Source of the DNA: Treponema sp.
Lineage (GTDB): Bacteria > Spirochaetota > Spirochaetia > Treponematales > Treponemataceae
Assembly (NCBI GenBank): GCA_017940255.1
Contig: JAGAZB010000009.1
Coordinates: 177,167-241,166, forward strand
Direction: 5' to 3'
Length of the DNA: 64,000 nucleotides
The notes below the pieces were generated by a model. It was not told the origin of the DNA, did not search any database, and worked only from the letters and a program-made list of their open reading frames with translations. This document shows positions 8,294 through 16,836 of this stretch, one piece after another. How positions within the stretch are numbered: position 1 is the first letter of the stretch; every line of letters starts with the position of its first letter. Both the position numbers and the translations under genes were made by a program.

Positions 8294-9351
8294 TCTGTTT
8301 TCTCCTCCATCTTTTCTGTGAGCTTTTCTGTGAATTGGGCCTTTGTTTTTTCAGAAAGCAATTTTGCCTCGTAAAATGATTTATCTCTTGGTAACTGCTT
8401 GTAAAATGCCAGCAGTGGATCTGTCTGTTTTATAAAACCATAGCCCGGACTTTCATATTCCTTTACCGAGTCCAGGAAGAAGACTCCCTTTACCTTAGAT
8501 TTCTGTTTTACAATCAGATCATTAATTGCAGTGTTGCCCATTACATCACTTACAAAATAGAAAGAAGCGTCCTCTCCGTATTTTTCAGAAAGAATTTTAA
8601 GCATGGCATTTATTTCCAGAGAAATGTTGTAAGTATAAAATTCTCTCTGGGCGGCAAAGAATGATGGTTTGAGTTCGTTACGAGCGACCATAGCAAGGCG
8701 GCGGAGAATTTTAATATCTTCGATAGTGTGAAGCCAGCGGCAATCATCAGCATAAAAATCTGCGGAGTAAACAGTAAAACCTTTGTCTGCAAGAAGTTGA
8801 AGGTAAGGTTTGTAGTGTTCTGTATCAGCTCTTTTATCTGGAATGAAGAGAACAATCTGCTCGTCGGAAAGTGTGTCTTCGTTTTTTGGTGAAAATTCAT
8901 AAAGAATGGCATTTGCCGAAGAATAAAAATGAGCAGCTTCAAAGCCGGTTCTGAAGTTTCCCTTTAATCTTGTCTGACTTTCTGTGAAATTTATTTCTTT
9001 ATTTGTAAGTTCCTGTGGCGCAAAAATAATAATGCCAATTATTGCAATTGCAGAGATAATTGAAGTAAAAACTGCCCAGACCATCATGAGGGGGCTGTAG
9101 TGGTCAATGTAAAGATTTTCTGAATAGCGGAAAATGGCGTGAAAGTTAGAAAGTAAAACGAGCAGGGCAATCAGAAGTCCTAAGGTTGTAAAAACATCTA
9201 CGCCGAAGGCAAAAATTTGAAGAATAGCAATAATAAAGGTTGATGGTGCAAGCACAACCAGAGGGTCATGACGGGCTGCTCTTACAAAAAATACTCGGAA
9301 ATTTGTGATAAATAAAAGGACAAAAACCAGAAGTTCACCGTAGAATTTCAT
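8290..9351 (-). CDS. Membrane protein with a degenerate alpha/beta-hydrolase-like domain
   Basis: 353 residues. The N-terminal third has four hydrophobic segments (about 5-22, 30-52, 58-78, 92-115). The remainder is soluble and resembles an alpha/beta-hydrolase in order of elements: a beta strand IVLFIPDKRA, helix, GFTVYSADFYADD, and a strand followed by FYFVSDVMGNTA where a nucleophile elbow GxSxG would be expected. The serine elbow is not intact (VSDVMGN), so catalytic activity is doubtful. It is the first gene of the eight-gene run 9351-3170. There is no ribosome site: a TATAAT box (minus strand, 9363-9358) ends 6 nt before the ATG, implying a leaderless transcript. Confidence 0.65.
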   Translation of the reverse strand: MKFYGELLVFVLLFITNFRVFFVRAARHDPLVVLAPSTFIIAILQIFAFGVDVFTTLGLLIALLVLLSNFHAIFRYSENLYIDHYSPLMMVWAVFTSIISAIAIIGIIIFAPQELTNKEINFTESQTRLKGNFRTGFEAAHFYSSANAILYEFSPKNEDTLSDEQIVLFIPDKRADTEHYKPYLQLLADKGFTVYSADFYADDCRWLHTIEDIKILRRLAMVARNELKPSFFAAQREFYTYNISLEINAMLKILSEKYGEDASFYFVSDVMGNTAINDLIVKQKSKVKGVFFLDSVKEYESPGYGFIKQTDPLLAFYKQLPRDKSFYEAKLLSEKTKAQFTEKLTEKMEEKTE

Positions 9352-9357
9352 TCTTCA

Positions 9358-9386
9358 ATTATAATTGCACAGCGATTTGTGAGCAA
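9358..9386 (-). promoter_or_regulatory. Promoter of the hydrolase-nif3-lspA-mtnN-luxS run (leaderless)
   Basis: On the minus strand a perfect TATAAT (9363-9358) is followed by 6 nt and then the ATG at 9351. A weak -35 TTGCTC lies 17 bp upstream (9386-9381). Transcription would begin at or next to the start codon. Confidence 0.6.
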
Positions 9387-9413
9387 GTAGATTAGCACAT
9401 CCGTATTATAATT

Positions 9414-9511
9414 TTACTTACACAGAAAAACAAAAGTGCTACCGCTACAGCGTTCACCCGTGTGTTTTACAAGACTGCGGCGCGGGAACCCCTGTTTTTC
9501 TGTTTATGTAA
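9414..9511. repeat. 98-bp element with 19-bp terminal inverted repeats, related to 35390-35431
   Basis: The ends TTACTTACACAGAAAAACA (9414-9432) and its inverted copy (9493-9511) match at 17 of 19 positions. The inner part from CACCCGTGTG (9455) to about 9497 recurs at 35390-35431 with a few substitutions, and a shorter degenerate form lies at about 19767-19800. This is the layout of a small non-coding palindromic element dispersed in intergenic DNA. Confidence 0.75.
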
Positions 9512-9571
9512 ATTAATGCGTTTGTCCATGTAAGTAGGTGTGTGGGACTTCCTAAAAAATGCTTTTCATTT

Positions 9572-9577
9572 TATAAT
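9572..9577 (+). promoter_or_regulatory. -10 box of dnaX, 7 nt from the ATG
   Basis: A perfect TATAAT ends 7 nt before the ATG at 9585. No ribosome-binding site is present and only a weak -35 is seen, so the dnaX mRNA is predicted to be leaderless. Confidence 0.6.
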
Positions 9578-9584
9578 CATACTT

Positions 9585-11696
9585 ATGTCATACGAAGTAA
9601 CAGCGACACGTCGGCGTCCGCAGCAGTTTGATCATCTTATTGGTCAGGAATTTGTTGCCGAGACTCTGAAAAATTCAATAAAGTCGGGAAAAATTGCTCA
9701 TGCCTATCTTTTTTCTGGTCCACGAGGATGCGGAAAAACTTCTACGGCGCGTATTCTTGCAAAAGCCTTGAACTGTCAGCATGGTCCAACAGATACTCCT
9801 TGCGGTCAGTGTTCAAATTGTCAGGAAATTACAAAGGGTTCTTCCCTTGATGTTATAGAAATCGATGGTGCGTCAAACACCAGTGTAGAGAATATCCGTC
9901 AGATTAAAGACGAAGTTCTCTTTCCTCCAAGTAATTCAAAATATAAGATTTATATTATAGACGAAGTTCATATGCTTTCTACTTCGGCCTTTAATGCTTT
10001 GCTTAAAACTATTGAAGAGCCGCCTCCTTATGTTATTTTTATTTTTGCTACAACCGAACTTCAGAAGGTTCCTGCAACTATAAAATCTCGCTGTCAGCAG
10101 TATAACTTCCGTCTGGTACCTGTTGATAAAGTAAAACAGTGCCTTGCAGAAGCTGCCGCAGAACTTAATGTAAAAGCTGATGACGAAGCACTCTTCTGGA
10201 TTGCCCGTGAGTCAACCGGTTCCATGCGCGATGCCTACACCCTTTTTGACCAGGTTGTAGCCTTTAGCGATGGCGAAATGACTTATGAAAAAATCCGCGA
10301 TAAGCTGGGGCTCGTTGGTCTTGAACGTTTGAATACTCTTTTTGAAGCCTGTTCAGCTTCTAAAACAGAAGAAGTTCTTTCTATGCTGGATGAATTCCTG
10401 CAGAGCGGAATTTCTATTGAACAGCTGATTACAAACTGTGCTGATTATTTACGCAGTCTTCTTCTTATTAAGAATGGCGTAAAAAAAGAAGCTTTGCTTG
10501 GTAATTCTCCAGAACGCTTTAGCAGTGCGGTTCTTTCTGCATGGAACACAGTGCAGATTGAGCGTGCTCTTTCTATATATTTGCAGTTATACCGCGATAT
10601 ACGCTATTCACTTTCGCCTCGTTATGAACTGGAACTGGCTTTTAGCCGCTTGTGCTGGCTTGGTCAGTATGTTTCTTCTGCCGAGGTAAAGAAGGCTATA
10701 GATGCGGCTCAGGCTCTGTTGAACGGGGCGCCACTTGCTCCGCAGGCTTCTGCCGCCGCACAGCTCCCTCATTCTCAGCAGGCGCAGCCGGTGGTGCAGC
10801 CACAGGCACAGTCGCTTGGTCAGCAGGCACCGTTATCGCAGCCAGCTCCAGCTGCAAGTGCCGCTTCCGGCCTCCAGGTGCCGGTTCCAGATGGCCTGCC
10901 TCAGCTTTCAATGCTAAACTGCATGCCAGATGAAGAGGGCGAGGAAGAAGATAACTCCCCAGACGGCGAAAATCCGGAGAATACGTCCCCTTTTTATGAT
11001 GGCGGTCCACTGCCGCCTGAACAATCAGTGGAATCTGAAGCTCAGGTGCAGGAAGCTTCCGGCGAACCTATAGACGAACGCTTGAAAATACATCTTCCTC
11101 AATTAGAAAACGCTGCAGGAAATGATACCCCTGCGCCTTCTATTGTTGTGCCTGAATCAGATATAGGCTATACGGAAAATCCAGATGAAGAATGGTCTAA
11201 CATGGACGCTCCTCCAGATGATGAAGAATACTATCCTTCTGATGAGGAACGTGCCTATCAGGCTGAAAAAGAACTGGAATCCTTTAATTCAAATTCTGGT
11301 GAATCAAGAGCCCAGGCTCCTGTTCAGCTGGAAGAAAGCCTTACTACCGCAGATGGCCGTAAGATTTCTATTGCCCAGCTTCGTGGCTCTGTAATGGCTG
11401 CTCTTTCTGTTTCTGATGGCTTTGCAGCCACAAATCTTGAAACTACTGGTTTGTGGAAGGTAAAAGAAAACTGTGTAGAAACTTCAGTTTCAGATTCTTA
11501 CAGCCTTGAACTTATAAAACGTAAGCAGTCTGTAATTGCCCAAGAGATTTCAAAAGTCTGCGGCCGCCCGATGGAATTTTCTGTTATCCTGGAAAACAAA
11601 GCCGCTCCTGTTCAGGTAGAAAAAGTTACTCTTCCTCTTCAGGTAGAAATCCTTTTGAATTTGTTTAATGGAACTATTGTTGCCGGAAAACACTAA
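9585..11696 (+). CDS. dnaX: DNA polymerase III gamma/tau subunit
   Basis: The clamp-loader ATPase of the replicative polymerase. The N-terminal AAA+ domain shows Walker A GPRGCGKTST (about 45-54), the four-cysteine zinc module (Cys64, Cys73, Cys76, Cys79), Walker B YIIDEVHML, and a sensor stretch FIFATTELQKVP. After about residue 385 comes an Ala/Gln/Pro-rich then Asp/Glu-rich linker (to about 590) and a C-terminal domain (about 600-703). The start is set at 9585 because MSYEVTATRRRPQ is the usual beginning of spirochaete DnaX; an upstream in-frame ATG at 9540 would add 15 unrelated residues across the promoter. It is followed by ybaB and recR, a widely conserved gene order. Confidence 0.96.
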   Translation: MSYEVTATRRRPQQFDHLIGQEFVAETLKNSIKSGKIAHAYLFSGPRGCGKTSTARILAKALNCQHGPTDTPCGQCSNCQEITKGSSLDVIEIDGASNTSVENIRQIKDEVLFPPSNSKYKIYIIDEVHMLSTSAFNALLKTIEEPPPYVIFIFATTELQKVPATIKSRCQQYNFRLVPVDKVKQCLAEAAAELNVKADDEALFWIARESTGSMRDAYTLFDQVVAFSDGEMTYEKIRDKLGLVGLERLNTLFEACSASKTEEVLSMLDEFLQSGISIEQLITNCADYLRSLLLIKNGVKKEALLGNSPERFSSAVLSAWNTVQIERALSIYLQLYRDIRYSLSPRYELELAFSRLCWLGQYVSSAEVKKAIDAAQALLNGAPLAPQASAAAQLPHSQQAQPVVQPQAQSLGQQAPLSQPAPAASAASGLQVPVPDGLPQLSMLNCMPDEEGEEEDNSPDGENPENTSPFYDGGPLPPEQSVESEAQVQEASGEPIDERLKIHLPQLENAAGNDTPAPSIVVPESDIGYTENPDEEWSNMDAPPDDEEYYPSDEERAYQAEKELESFNSNSGESRAQAPVQLEESLTTADGRKISIAQLRGSVMAALSVSDGFAATNLETTGLWKVKENCVETSVSDSYSLELIKRKQSVIAQEISKVCGRPMEFSVILENKAAPVQVEKVTLPLQVEILLNLFNGTIVAGKH

Positions 11697-11726
11697 AAAT
11701 CAGTAAATTAATATATAGAGGTAAAT

Positions 11727-12038
11727 ATGAATCCTTTTGATTTATTAAAAAATTCACAGATGATAAAAGAACAGGCAGAAAAGCTTCAGCGCGAAGTTGC
11801 AAATATTACTGCCGAAGGTTCATCTGGCGGCCGTATGGTTACTGTCACTCTAAATGGAAAGTTCGAAATGCTTGATATAAAACTCGATCCAATTTGTGTT
11901 GATAATCGTGATGTTCAGATGCTTCAGGATCTGATTGTTGCGGCACACAACAACGCAATGGAAAATGTTCAGGAAAAAATAAAGTCTTCATCTTCTTCAT
12001 TACTTGGTGATTTTGACTTGTCAAAACTTGGACTCTAA
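11727..12038 (+). CDS. ybaB: YbaB/EbfC-family nucleoid-associated protein
   Basis: 103 residues with the family features: a polar N-terminal helix with QAEKLQREVANITAEGSSGGRMVTV and a central beta region (VTLNGKFEMLDIKLDP), ending in a helix. YbaB/EbfC proteins are dimeric tweezer-shaped DNA-binding proteins; the spirochaete homologue EbfC of Borrelia is a nucleoid protein and gene regulator. It sits between dnaX and recR as in many bacteria, with an AGAGG ribosome site before the ATG. The Gly-Gly stretch and length are normal for the family. Confidence 0.94.
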   Translation: MNPFDLLKNSQMIKEQAEKLQREVANITAEGSSGGRMVTVTLNGKFEMLDIKLDPICVDNRDVQMLQDLIVAAHNNAMENVQEKIKSSSSSLLGDFDLSKLGL

Positions 12039-12049
12039 GGGGCATTAAT

Positions 12050-12649
12050 ATGAATGCTTTTGATGAACTTGCGGGAAATTTTTCTAAACTGCCAGGTATT
12101 GGGAAAAAAAGTGCAGTGCGAATGGTAAACTGGCTTTTAAAACAGGATCGCAGTTATGTTCAGCGCTTTGCTCAGAATCTTGGAAGTCTGCACGAAAAAA
12201 TTAAACCGTGTTCTATATGCGGTGCCTGGACCGAAAATGATCCCTGTTCTATCTGTTCAGATGTCCTGCGTGATAAATCTATAATTTGCGTGGTTGAACA
12301 GTCACAGGATGTTTCCACAATAGAAGCTTATGGTGAATATCGGGGTGTATATCATGTTTTAGGGGCTTTAATTAAGCCTCTGGAAGGAATTGGACCCGCT
12401 CAGCTTTCGCTGCAGCCGCTTTTATCCCGAATCCGCAATGGCGGAATCTCCGAAGTGATTATAGCCACTAACCCAACGGTTGAAGGAGACACTACAGCTT
12501 TGTATGTAAACAAAGTTATTTCGGAATTAAATGTGCAGCCAGCAGTAAAAGTAACCCGATTAGCCACAGGACTTCCTGTCGGCGGCGATCTGGAGTATGT
12601 AGACAAACGAACTTTAGCACTTAGTTTCAGAGGAAGATCAATTTTTTAA
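12050..12649 (+). CDS. recR: Recombination mediator RecR
   Basis: 199 residues, standard for RecR, which with RecF/RecO loads RecA at gaps. The N-terminal helix-hairpin-helix is LPGIGKKSAVRMVNWLL (about 15-31). The zinc finger has CSIC (about 57-60) and a second pair in DPCSICSD (about 66-73). The TOPRIM domain begins with ICVVEQSQDVSTIEAYGEYRG (Glu84 region) and includes the EVIIATNPTVEGD stretch. The tail TGLPVGGDLEYVDKRTLALSFRGR is highly conserved. It is separated from ybaB by 11 nt and has an AAGGGG ribosome site. Confidence 0.97.
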   Translation: MNAFDELAGNFSKLPGIGKKSAVRMVNWLLKQDRSYVQRFAQNLGSLHEKIKPCSICGAWTENDPCSICSDVLRDKSIICVVEQSQDVSTIEAYGEYRGVYHVLGALIKPLEGIGPAQLSLQPLLSRIRNGGISEVIIATNPTVEGDTTALYVNKVISELNVQPAVKVTRLATGLPVGGDLEYVDKRTLALSFRGRSIF

Positions 12650-12746
12650 TTGTTTTGTGAAATATAACAAAGTTTTTTCCTTTACAGTTTTAATTTCCAA
12701 TGATAGAATAAAATGATTAATGAATATAATTAGAGGTGAGTGAAAT

Positions 12747-13301
12747 ATGGAATCAAATAATTCAATCGTTTCGGGCTTTGATAATGACAAAGATGATTCC
12801 CTTAAAATTACATTAAAAAAGATACCAGGTCTTTCAAGTGGCTGTATGGTCGATTTGGAAGGCTACATAGACACGTACAATTCATCTTTCTTTCAGAAGC
12901 AGCTTACTAAAGTAATCGGAGCTGGTTACTTTAATCTGCTCTTCAATTGTGGAGGACTTTCTTATGTTTCTTCAACAGGTCTTGGTTCTTTCACAATCCT
13001 TTTGAAAATGGTGAAGGTAAAGGGCGGAGATATCGTTCTTGCCGCTGTACAGGAAAAGGTTTCTGAAGTTTTCCAGATTCTGGGATTCTCTCAGTTCTTC
13101 AATCTTAAAACTTCTGTAGAGGAAGCTCTTGAATTCTTTACAAAAGAAGATGGTGCTGCTCCTTCTCAGATTTTCCCTAAGGCTCTTACTTGTCCTTCTT
13201 GTGGAAAAATTGTTCAGGCAACAAGACCTGGTCGATTCAGATGTACAAATTGTAAGTCGATTATTACAATTACAGAGCAGGGTGGAATTACCTTGGGCTA
13301 A
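12747..13301 (+). CDS. STAS-domain anti-sigma antagonist with C-terminal zinc ribbon
   Basis: 184 residues. A STAS domain occupies about residues 20-130: MVDLEGYIDTYNSSFFQKQL, then FNCGGLSYVSSTGLGSF with the conserved phosphorylatable Ser position of SpoIIAA/RsbV-like proteins (SSTGLG). After a short linker (DGAAPSQIFPKA) the C-terminus is a compact zinc ribbon CPSCG...CTNCK (about 150-171). Such antagonists bind an anti-sigma kinase in partner-switching systems; no partner kinase or phosphatase is encoded in this window. The fusion to a zinc ribbon suggests an extra contact with nucleic acid or protein. Start supported by GAGGTG. A TATAAT lies at 12725-12730, so the mRNA leader is short. Confidence 0.88.
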   Translation: MESNNSIVSGFDNDKDDSLKITLKKIPGLSSGCMVDLEGYIDTYNSSFFQKQLTKVIGAGYFNLLFNCGGLSYVSSTGLGSFTILLKMVKVKGGDIVLAAVQEKVSEVFQILGFSQFFNLKTSVEEALEFFTKEDGAAPSQIFPKALTCPSCGKIVQATRPGRFRCTNCKSIITITEQGGITLG

Positions 13302-13338
13302 GGTTTATTTTTAATTTATTTGAATCTGGTTAAAAAGA

Positions 13339-13368
13339 AAAACCGTTCGGAAAACCGAACGGTTTTTT
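13339..13368. terminator. Bidirectional terminator between STAS gene and flagellin remnant
   Basis: AACCGTTCGG (13341-13350), loop AAAA, CCGAACGGTT (13355-13364), with A-tract before and T-tract after, so it works on both strands. A second hairpin CCGGAGA/TCTCCGG (13374-13390) lies just beyond it. Confidence 0.9.
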
Positions 13369-13403
13369 CATGCCCGGAGATTTTCTCCGGACGTATTGTA
13401 AAA

Positions 13404-13457
13404 CTAGCGGAGCAAGCTAAGAACGTTCTGTGAACTCTGATTAGCTTGTGCCAGCAT
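13404..13457 (-). pseudogene. Detached 3' end of a second flagellin gene
   Basis: Read on the minus strand, these 54 nt encode [17 protein letters not shown] and a stop, the same last 17 residues as intact flaB at 13555. The DNA is similar but not identical (a 24-nt identical core, then substitutions), so it is a diverged paralogue tail rather than an assembly duplicate. The DNA upstream of it (13458-13554) is not flagellin-like and contains the palindrome CGCAAGCTTGCG (13462-13473) and an inverted repeat CGAGTTTG/CAAACTCG (13483-13490, 13509-13516). The most economical reading is a tandem flagellin gene deleted to its last codons. Confidence 0.8.
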
Positions 13458-13554
13458 TGGTCGCAAGCTTGCGCTTGCTTCCCGAGTTTGTCATCAGCAA
13501 GCTGCTGCCAAACTCGCACGCAATGGCTGGCTACCCACTCTGCTACTAATTTTT

Positions 13555-14415
13555 CTAGCGCAAGAGTGAAAGAACGTTCTGTGAACTCTGATTTGCCTGA
13601 GCCAGCATTGCTGTTCCAGCCTGGCTGAGTACCTGGTCTTTTGTGAATTCAACCATTTCAGCAGCCATGTCTGTATCGCGGATGCGTGATTCAGAAGCCT
13701 GGAGGTTTTCAGCACTAACATCGAGTCCCTTAACTGTTTCTTCAAGGCGGTTCTGGTAAGCACCAAGGTCAGCACGTTGTTTGTTAATCTTCATCAAAGC
13801 TTCATCAAGAGTTCCGATTGCGCGGTTAGCTTCATCTGGAGTTTCAAGAGTCATGATAGATTCGTCGCCAATGTTGCGGAGTCCGAGAGCTGTAGCAGAC
13901 ATTGTACCAATGAATACCTGAGTTCTCTGGTCCATGTTAGCACCAATATGGAACCACATAGAACCTGTAACTGCGTTTTCACCTGTTGGGCGAGCGAAAC
14001 GTCCTGTGAGCATGTTCATACCGTTGAACTGAGCTGCAGAAGCAATGCGGTCTACTTCAGCGATGAGAGAAGAAACTTCAACCTGAATCTGCATGCGGTC
14101 TTCTGAAGAGTAGATACCGTTTGAAGACTGAACTGCGAGTTCGCGGATGCGCTGGATAATATCAGTTGTTTCCTGAAGATATCCTTCTGTTGTCTGGATA
14201 AATGAAATGCCGTTCTGAGCATTTGTAGAAGCCTGGTTCAATCCGCGGATCTGAGCACGCATTTTTTCAGAAACTGCAAGTCCTGAAGCATCGTCGCCGG
14301 CGCGGTTAATCTTCAAACCAGATGAAAGTTTTTCCATACTCTTCTGGGCATTAAGATCCTGAATTCCCTGGGAACGCTGAGCAAAAAGTGCGCTCATATT
14401 GTGATTAATAACCAT
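13555..14415 (-). CDS. flaB: Flagellin FlaB-type periplasmic flagellar core filament protein
   Basis: 286 residues, the normal size of spirochaete FlaB core proteins of the periplasmic flagellum. The N-terminal D0/D1 region ([15 protein letters not shown], then [28 protein letters not shown]) and the C-terminal D0 ([30 protein letters not shown]) are both intact; the short central part reflects the lack of outer domains. No signal peptide, as expected for export by the flagellar secretion system. Start ATG at 14415 with AAGGAG. The 5' region carries two hairpins on the same strand (14514-14528 and 14494-14512), which could protect or regulate the mRNA. A sigma-28 promoter is not evident. Confidence 0.96.
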   Translation of the reverse strand: MVINHNMSALFAQRSQGIQDLNAQKSMEKLSSGLKINRAGDDASGLAVSEKMRAQIRGLNQASTNAQNGISFIQTTEGYLQETTDIIQRIRELAVQSSNGIYSSEDRMQIQVEVSSLIAEVDRIASAAQFNGMNMLTGRFARPTGENAVTGSMWFHIGANMDQRTQVFIGTMSATALGLRNIGDESIMTLETPDEANRAIGTLDEALMKINKQRADLGAYQNRLEETVKGLDVSAENLQASESRIRDTDMAAEMVEFTKDQVLSQAGTAMLAQANQSSQNVLSLLR

Positions 14416-14493
14416 AATAATCTCCTTATAGTTTGGTTAATAGATAAAACACATGGTGGACAAAACGCTTGGCATAAATATGCTAAGTTTTTT

Positions 14494-14528
14494 TTAACTA
14501 CAACGTAGTTAAAAAGCACCGCGTGCTT
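14494..14528. promoter_or_regulatory. Two adjacent hairpins in the flaB upstream region
   Basis: TTAACTAC/GTAGTTAA (14494-14501 and 14505-14512, loop 3) and AAGCAC/GTGCTT (14514-14519 and 14523-14528, loop 3) lie back to back, with T-runs on both sides. On the minus strand the GTGCTT arm is followed by TTT and the next stem by A-runs. They may block read-through between the divergent flaB and 14634 genes or form a structured flaB leader. Confidence 0.5.
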
Positions 14529-14621
14529 TATCTCACGGGTTTCCACCACCCTATACTTCATTTTCGGGTTATGAAAAAAAATGTTTAGAAAAAAATTAAA
14601 AAATTTTATATTTTTTTGTGA

Positions 14622-14627
14622 TATAAT
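14622..14627 (+). promoter_or_regulatory. -10 box of the zinc-ribbon gene, 6 nt from the ATG
   Basis: A perfect TATAAT is followed by GTGTCT and then the ATG at 14634. The -35 region is only A/T-rich. No ribosome site exists, so a leaderless mRNA is predicted. Confidence 0.6.
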
Positions 14628-14633
14628 GTGTCT

Positions 14634-15032
14634 ATGGATTATCTTTTGATGGGACTGGCAGTTTGTGTGATTGTTGCACTGATTGTCTGGTATATAAAAT
14701 ATTTTAGTGGTAAATCTGCGGGAAAAACAAAAAAAACAAGGCCTGTTCAGCCGGTAAAGTGTCCCTTGTGTCAATCAAATCTTTTTGTCGGCGAAAATCT
14801 TATTTCAAAAGTTTATCGGCCTATGAATGTTCCAGACCAGCTTATGATAGTGATGGGCTGCCCTCATTGTTATCCAAAGTGTGAGCCGGGGTTAAAAAGA
14901 AGCTGCCCCGTGTGCCACAAAGAAGTGGGACCGGAGCAGTCTCTTACAGCAAGACTTTTTAATAAAAGCCTTGGGAAAAAGCATGTACATGTTGTTGGCT
15001 GCAGTAATTGCCACAAGCCTCGTGCAGATTAA
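14634..15032 (+). CDS. Membrane-anchored zinc-ribbon protein, unknown function
   Basis: 132 residues: one N-terminal transmembrane helix (about 4-24), a basic linker (KSAGKTKKTRP), then a cysteine-rich part with CPLC (about 41-44), CPHCYPKC (about 75-82), CPVC (about 90-93) and CSNC (about 122-125). The Cys pairs would form two zinc-ribbon-like knuckles on the cytoplasmic side. The start is set at the ATG; a GTG two codons earlier is less likely since it overlaps the expected transcription start. It is divergent from flaB and convergent with the 574-aa gene. No homologous family of known function is recognised. Confidence 0.75.
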   Translation: MDYLLMGLAVCVIVALIVWYIKYFSGKSAGKTKKTRPVQPVKCPLCQSNLFVGENLISKVYRPMNVPDQLMIVMGCPHCYPKCEPGLKRSCPVCHKEVGPEQSLTARLFNKSLGKKHVHVVGCSNCHKPRAD

Positions 15033-15044
15033 TCTTTTTGAAGA

Positions 15045-16769
15045 TCAATAACCGTCACTCATTTCGCGGTTTGCATCCTTCTTGCATAATTCATCATATA
15101 CAAGAGAGCGTTTTCGCAAATCTTCTTTGAGTTCTTTTGGATAAGGCATATTTCTCCAGAAAATTCCGCGAACATCCTTATCAAGACGCTGAACACCTGT
15201 AGATTCCTTTGTCATCCACAAAATGTAGTCTTCAATAAAGAATTCTTTTACGTCTCCCTTAAGCTTCATCTGGTCAAAGTGCTGGTAATACTGTCCTGTG
15301 AGACCTTCTTCCATCCAATAGTAAGAAGCTTTTTCCTTTGCAACCTGCCAGCGCAAATCTGCAACGGCAGTAAGAACGGCAATTGTAAGGTCTTTTGGGT
15401 ACATAGGAACAACAATACGGCCTCGGCTTGTTACGCGGTTATAGCGGTCAAATGGTTCCCAGCAGAAACCGCGGTCTCCGTATGTAGGTACCAGAAGAAC
15501 ATAAGGAACAATTCTGTTTGGAATATTCTTGTGAATTCGGTGGAAAACACCAGGATCAATTGATTCAATCCAGCGTAAAACTTCCAGAACGTTTTCACGG
15601 GTTCCAGTTCCTCTTTCTGTACAGTGATAAAATTCACGGGTAAAGATTGGGAACTGATTACCACGACGGCCGATTGTCATTTTTGCCATCTGACGAACAG
15701 TTTCGTATTCAATTTTTACGGCTTCTGTATCGTTTGTGGAAAGTGTTGCTCCACCTCCGGCAGAAATCTTGTTCTGAACATTGTCATAAGTAGTTTTTGC
15801 TTCCTTAAAATCTTCCAGAGCGCGGGAAAGTTCCTTATCATTCTTTGAAAGTCTGTGTAAAAGATCTGTAATTACAGGAAGCTGCTTTCTTTGAATTTCT
15901 GTATAGGCTGCAGTGTGTGGTTCATATCCCATAAGTGGCTGATGAGCACACAGTTCCTTTATGTTGTTAAAAAGTTCAGTTTCCAGCATCTGACGTTCAT
16001 TTTCTTTCATTGCCAGAACGTTTTCTGAACTCTGCATTTTTCCAGAGTTTTTAGACTGAAGCTGCATAAGACGGGCCTGTTCTGCAGAAGCAGCCTGGTC
16101 TGGAGTCATATTTGCAGCCTTTACCTGTTTTTTTTCATCAGTTGCCGAATTGTTCATGCGGCCACTGGCAATTTCCTTAAACCATTCGTCTACGTATAAA
16201 ACTGGCTCGCCGGTTTTATTATCAATATTAATTTTTGAAAAGAATTCCTTTGTTTCCTGCTTAAAGAGGGAAGGAAGAATTACACCATAACGTACCATCA
16301 TGCGTTTTGGCATTGGAGTTCCCGGATCTACCATTTTGCCAACCATACCTCGCAGAAGTTCCCAATAGGCGGTTACAATCTGCTGGCGGAATACGGCTCT
16401 GTCTTTTGGATCCTGGCAGGTAAGATATTTTGTAAGCAACTGATGAACACGCTGTGCGCTCTGATTTTCACCAGTAAGGGCAATTTTATAGTATTTCTGA
16501 TCATTAAAAATCTGTGTTGGAGTGCTGCTAAGTGGATTTTCAATAACATCAAATCCTTTTTGAGTTAAATCTACTTCGTGAATGGAACGAGATTTTACAG
16601 TATTTACAACTTCATCAACAGATTTTGAAAAAAGAGATTTACGATTTGTAGGAATTGTATCCGGAGTATATTCTTCTATTGGTAAGTCTTCAATTTCACC
16701 AACATCAGATGACTCACCTTGTGAATTCCCAAGCAGTGCTGCAATTTCTGGATCTAAAGTATCTTCCAT
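15045..16769 (-). CDS. Conserved-looking spirochaetal protein, 574 aa, unknown function
   Basis: A soluble protein with no signal peptide or membrane segment. The N-terminal 60 residues are acidic and probably disordered (DPEIAALLGN, then IEDLPIEEYTPDTIP). A helical middle part (about 230-350) is rich in Gln, Lys, Glu and Met and predicted to coil. A C-terminal globular part (about 370-560) contains PYVLLVPTYGDRGFCWEPFDRYN and WQVAKEKASYYWMEEGLTGQYYQ, which look like a conserved core with Trp, Tyr and acidic residues. No known catalytic motif fits. The start has GTGGAG upstream. It stands alone, convergent with the zinc-ribbon gene. Confidence 0.75.
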   Translation of the reverse strand: MEDTLDPEIAALLGNSQGESSDVGEIEDLPIEEYTPDTIPTNRKSLFSKSVDEVVNTVKSRSIHEVDLTQKGFDVIENPLSSTPTQIFNDQKYYKIALTGENQSAQRVHQLLTKYLTCQDPKDRAVFRQQIVTAYWELLRGMVGKMVDPGTPMPKRMMVRYGVILPSLFKQETKEFFSKINIDNKTGEPVLYVDEWFKEIASGRMNNSATDEKKQVKAANMTPDQAASAEQARLMQLQSKNSGKMQSSENVLAMKENERQMLETELFNNIKELCAHQPLMGYEPHTAAYTEIQRKQLPVITDLLHRLSKNDKELSRALEDFKEAKTTYDNVQNKISAGGGATLSTNDTEAVKIEYETVRQMAKMTIGRRGNQFPIFTREFYHCTERGTGTRENVLEVLRWIESIDPGVFHRIHKNIPNRIVPYVLLVPTYGDRGFCWEPFDRYNRVTSRGRIVVPMYPKDLTIAVLTAVADLRWQVAKEKASYYWMEEGLTGQYYQHFDQMKLKGDVKEFFIEDYILWMTKESTGVQRLDKDVRGIFWRNMPYPKELKEDLRKRSLVYDELCKKDANREMSDGY

Positions 16770-16836
16770 GCAATTTCTCCACTATGATATTATTCTAATT
16801 ATACCCGATAAGGGTTAAAAATCAACTTTAATAGCT

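Noticed and set aside
9540..9584. Upstream ATG/GTG start for dnaX
   Set aside because: The extra 15 residues cover the -10 box and do not resemble DnaX; homologues begin at MSYEVTAT or similar.
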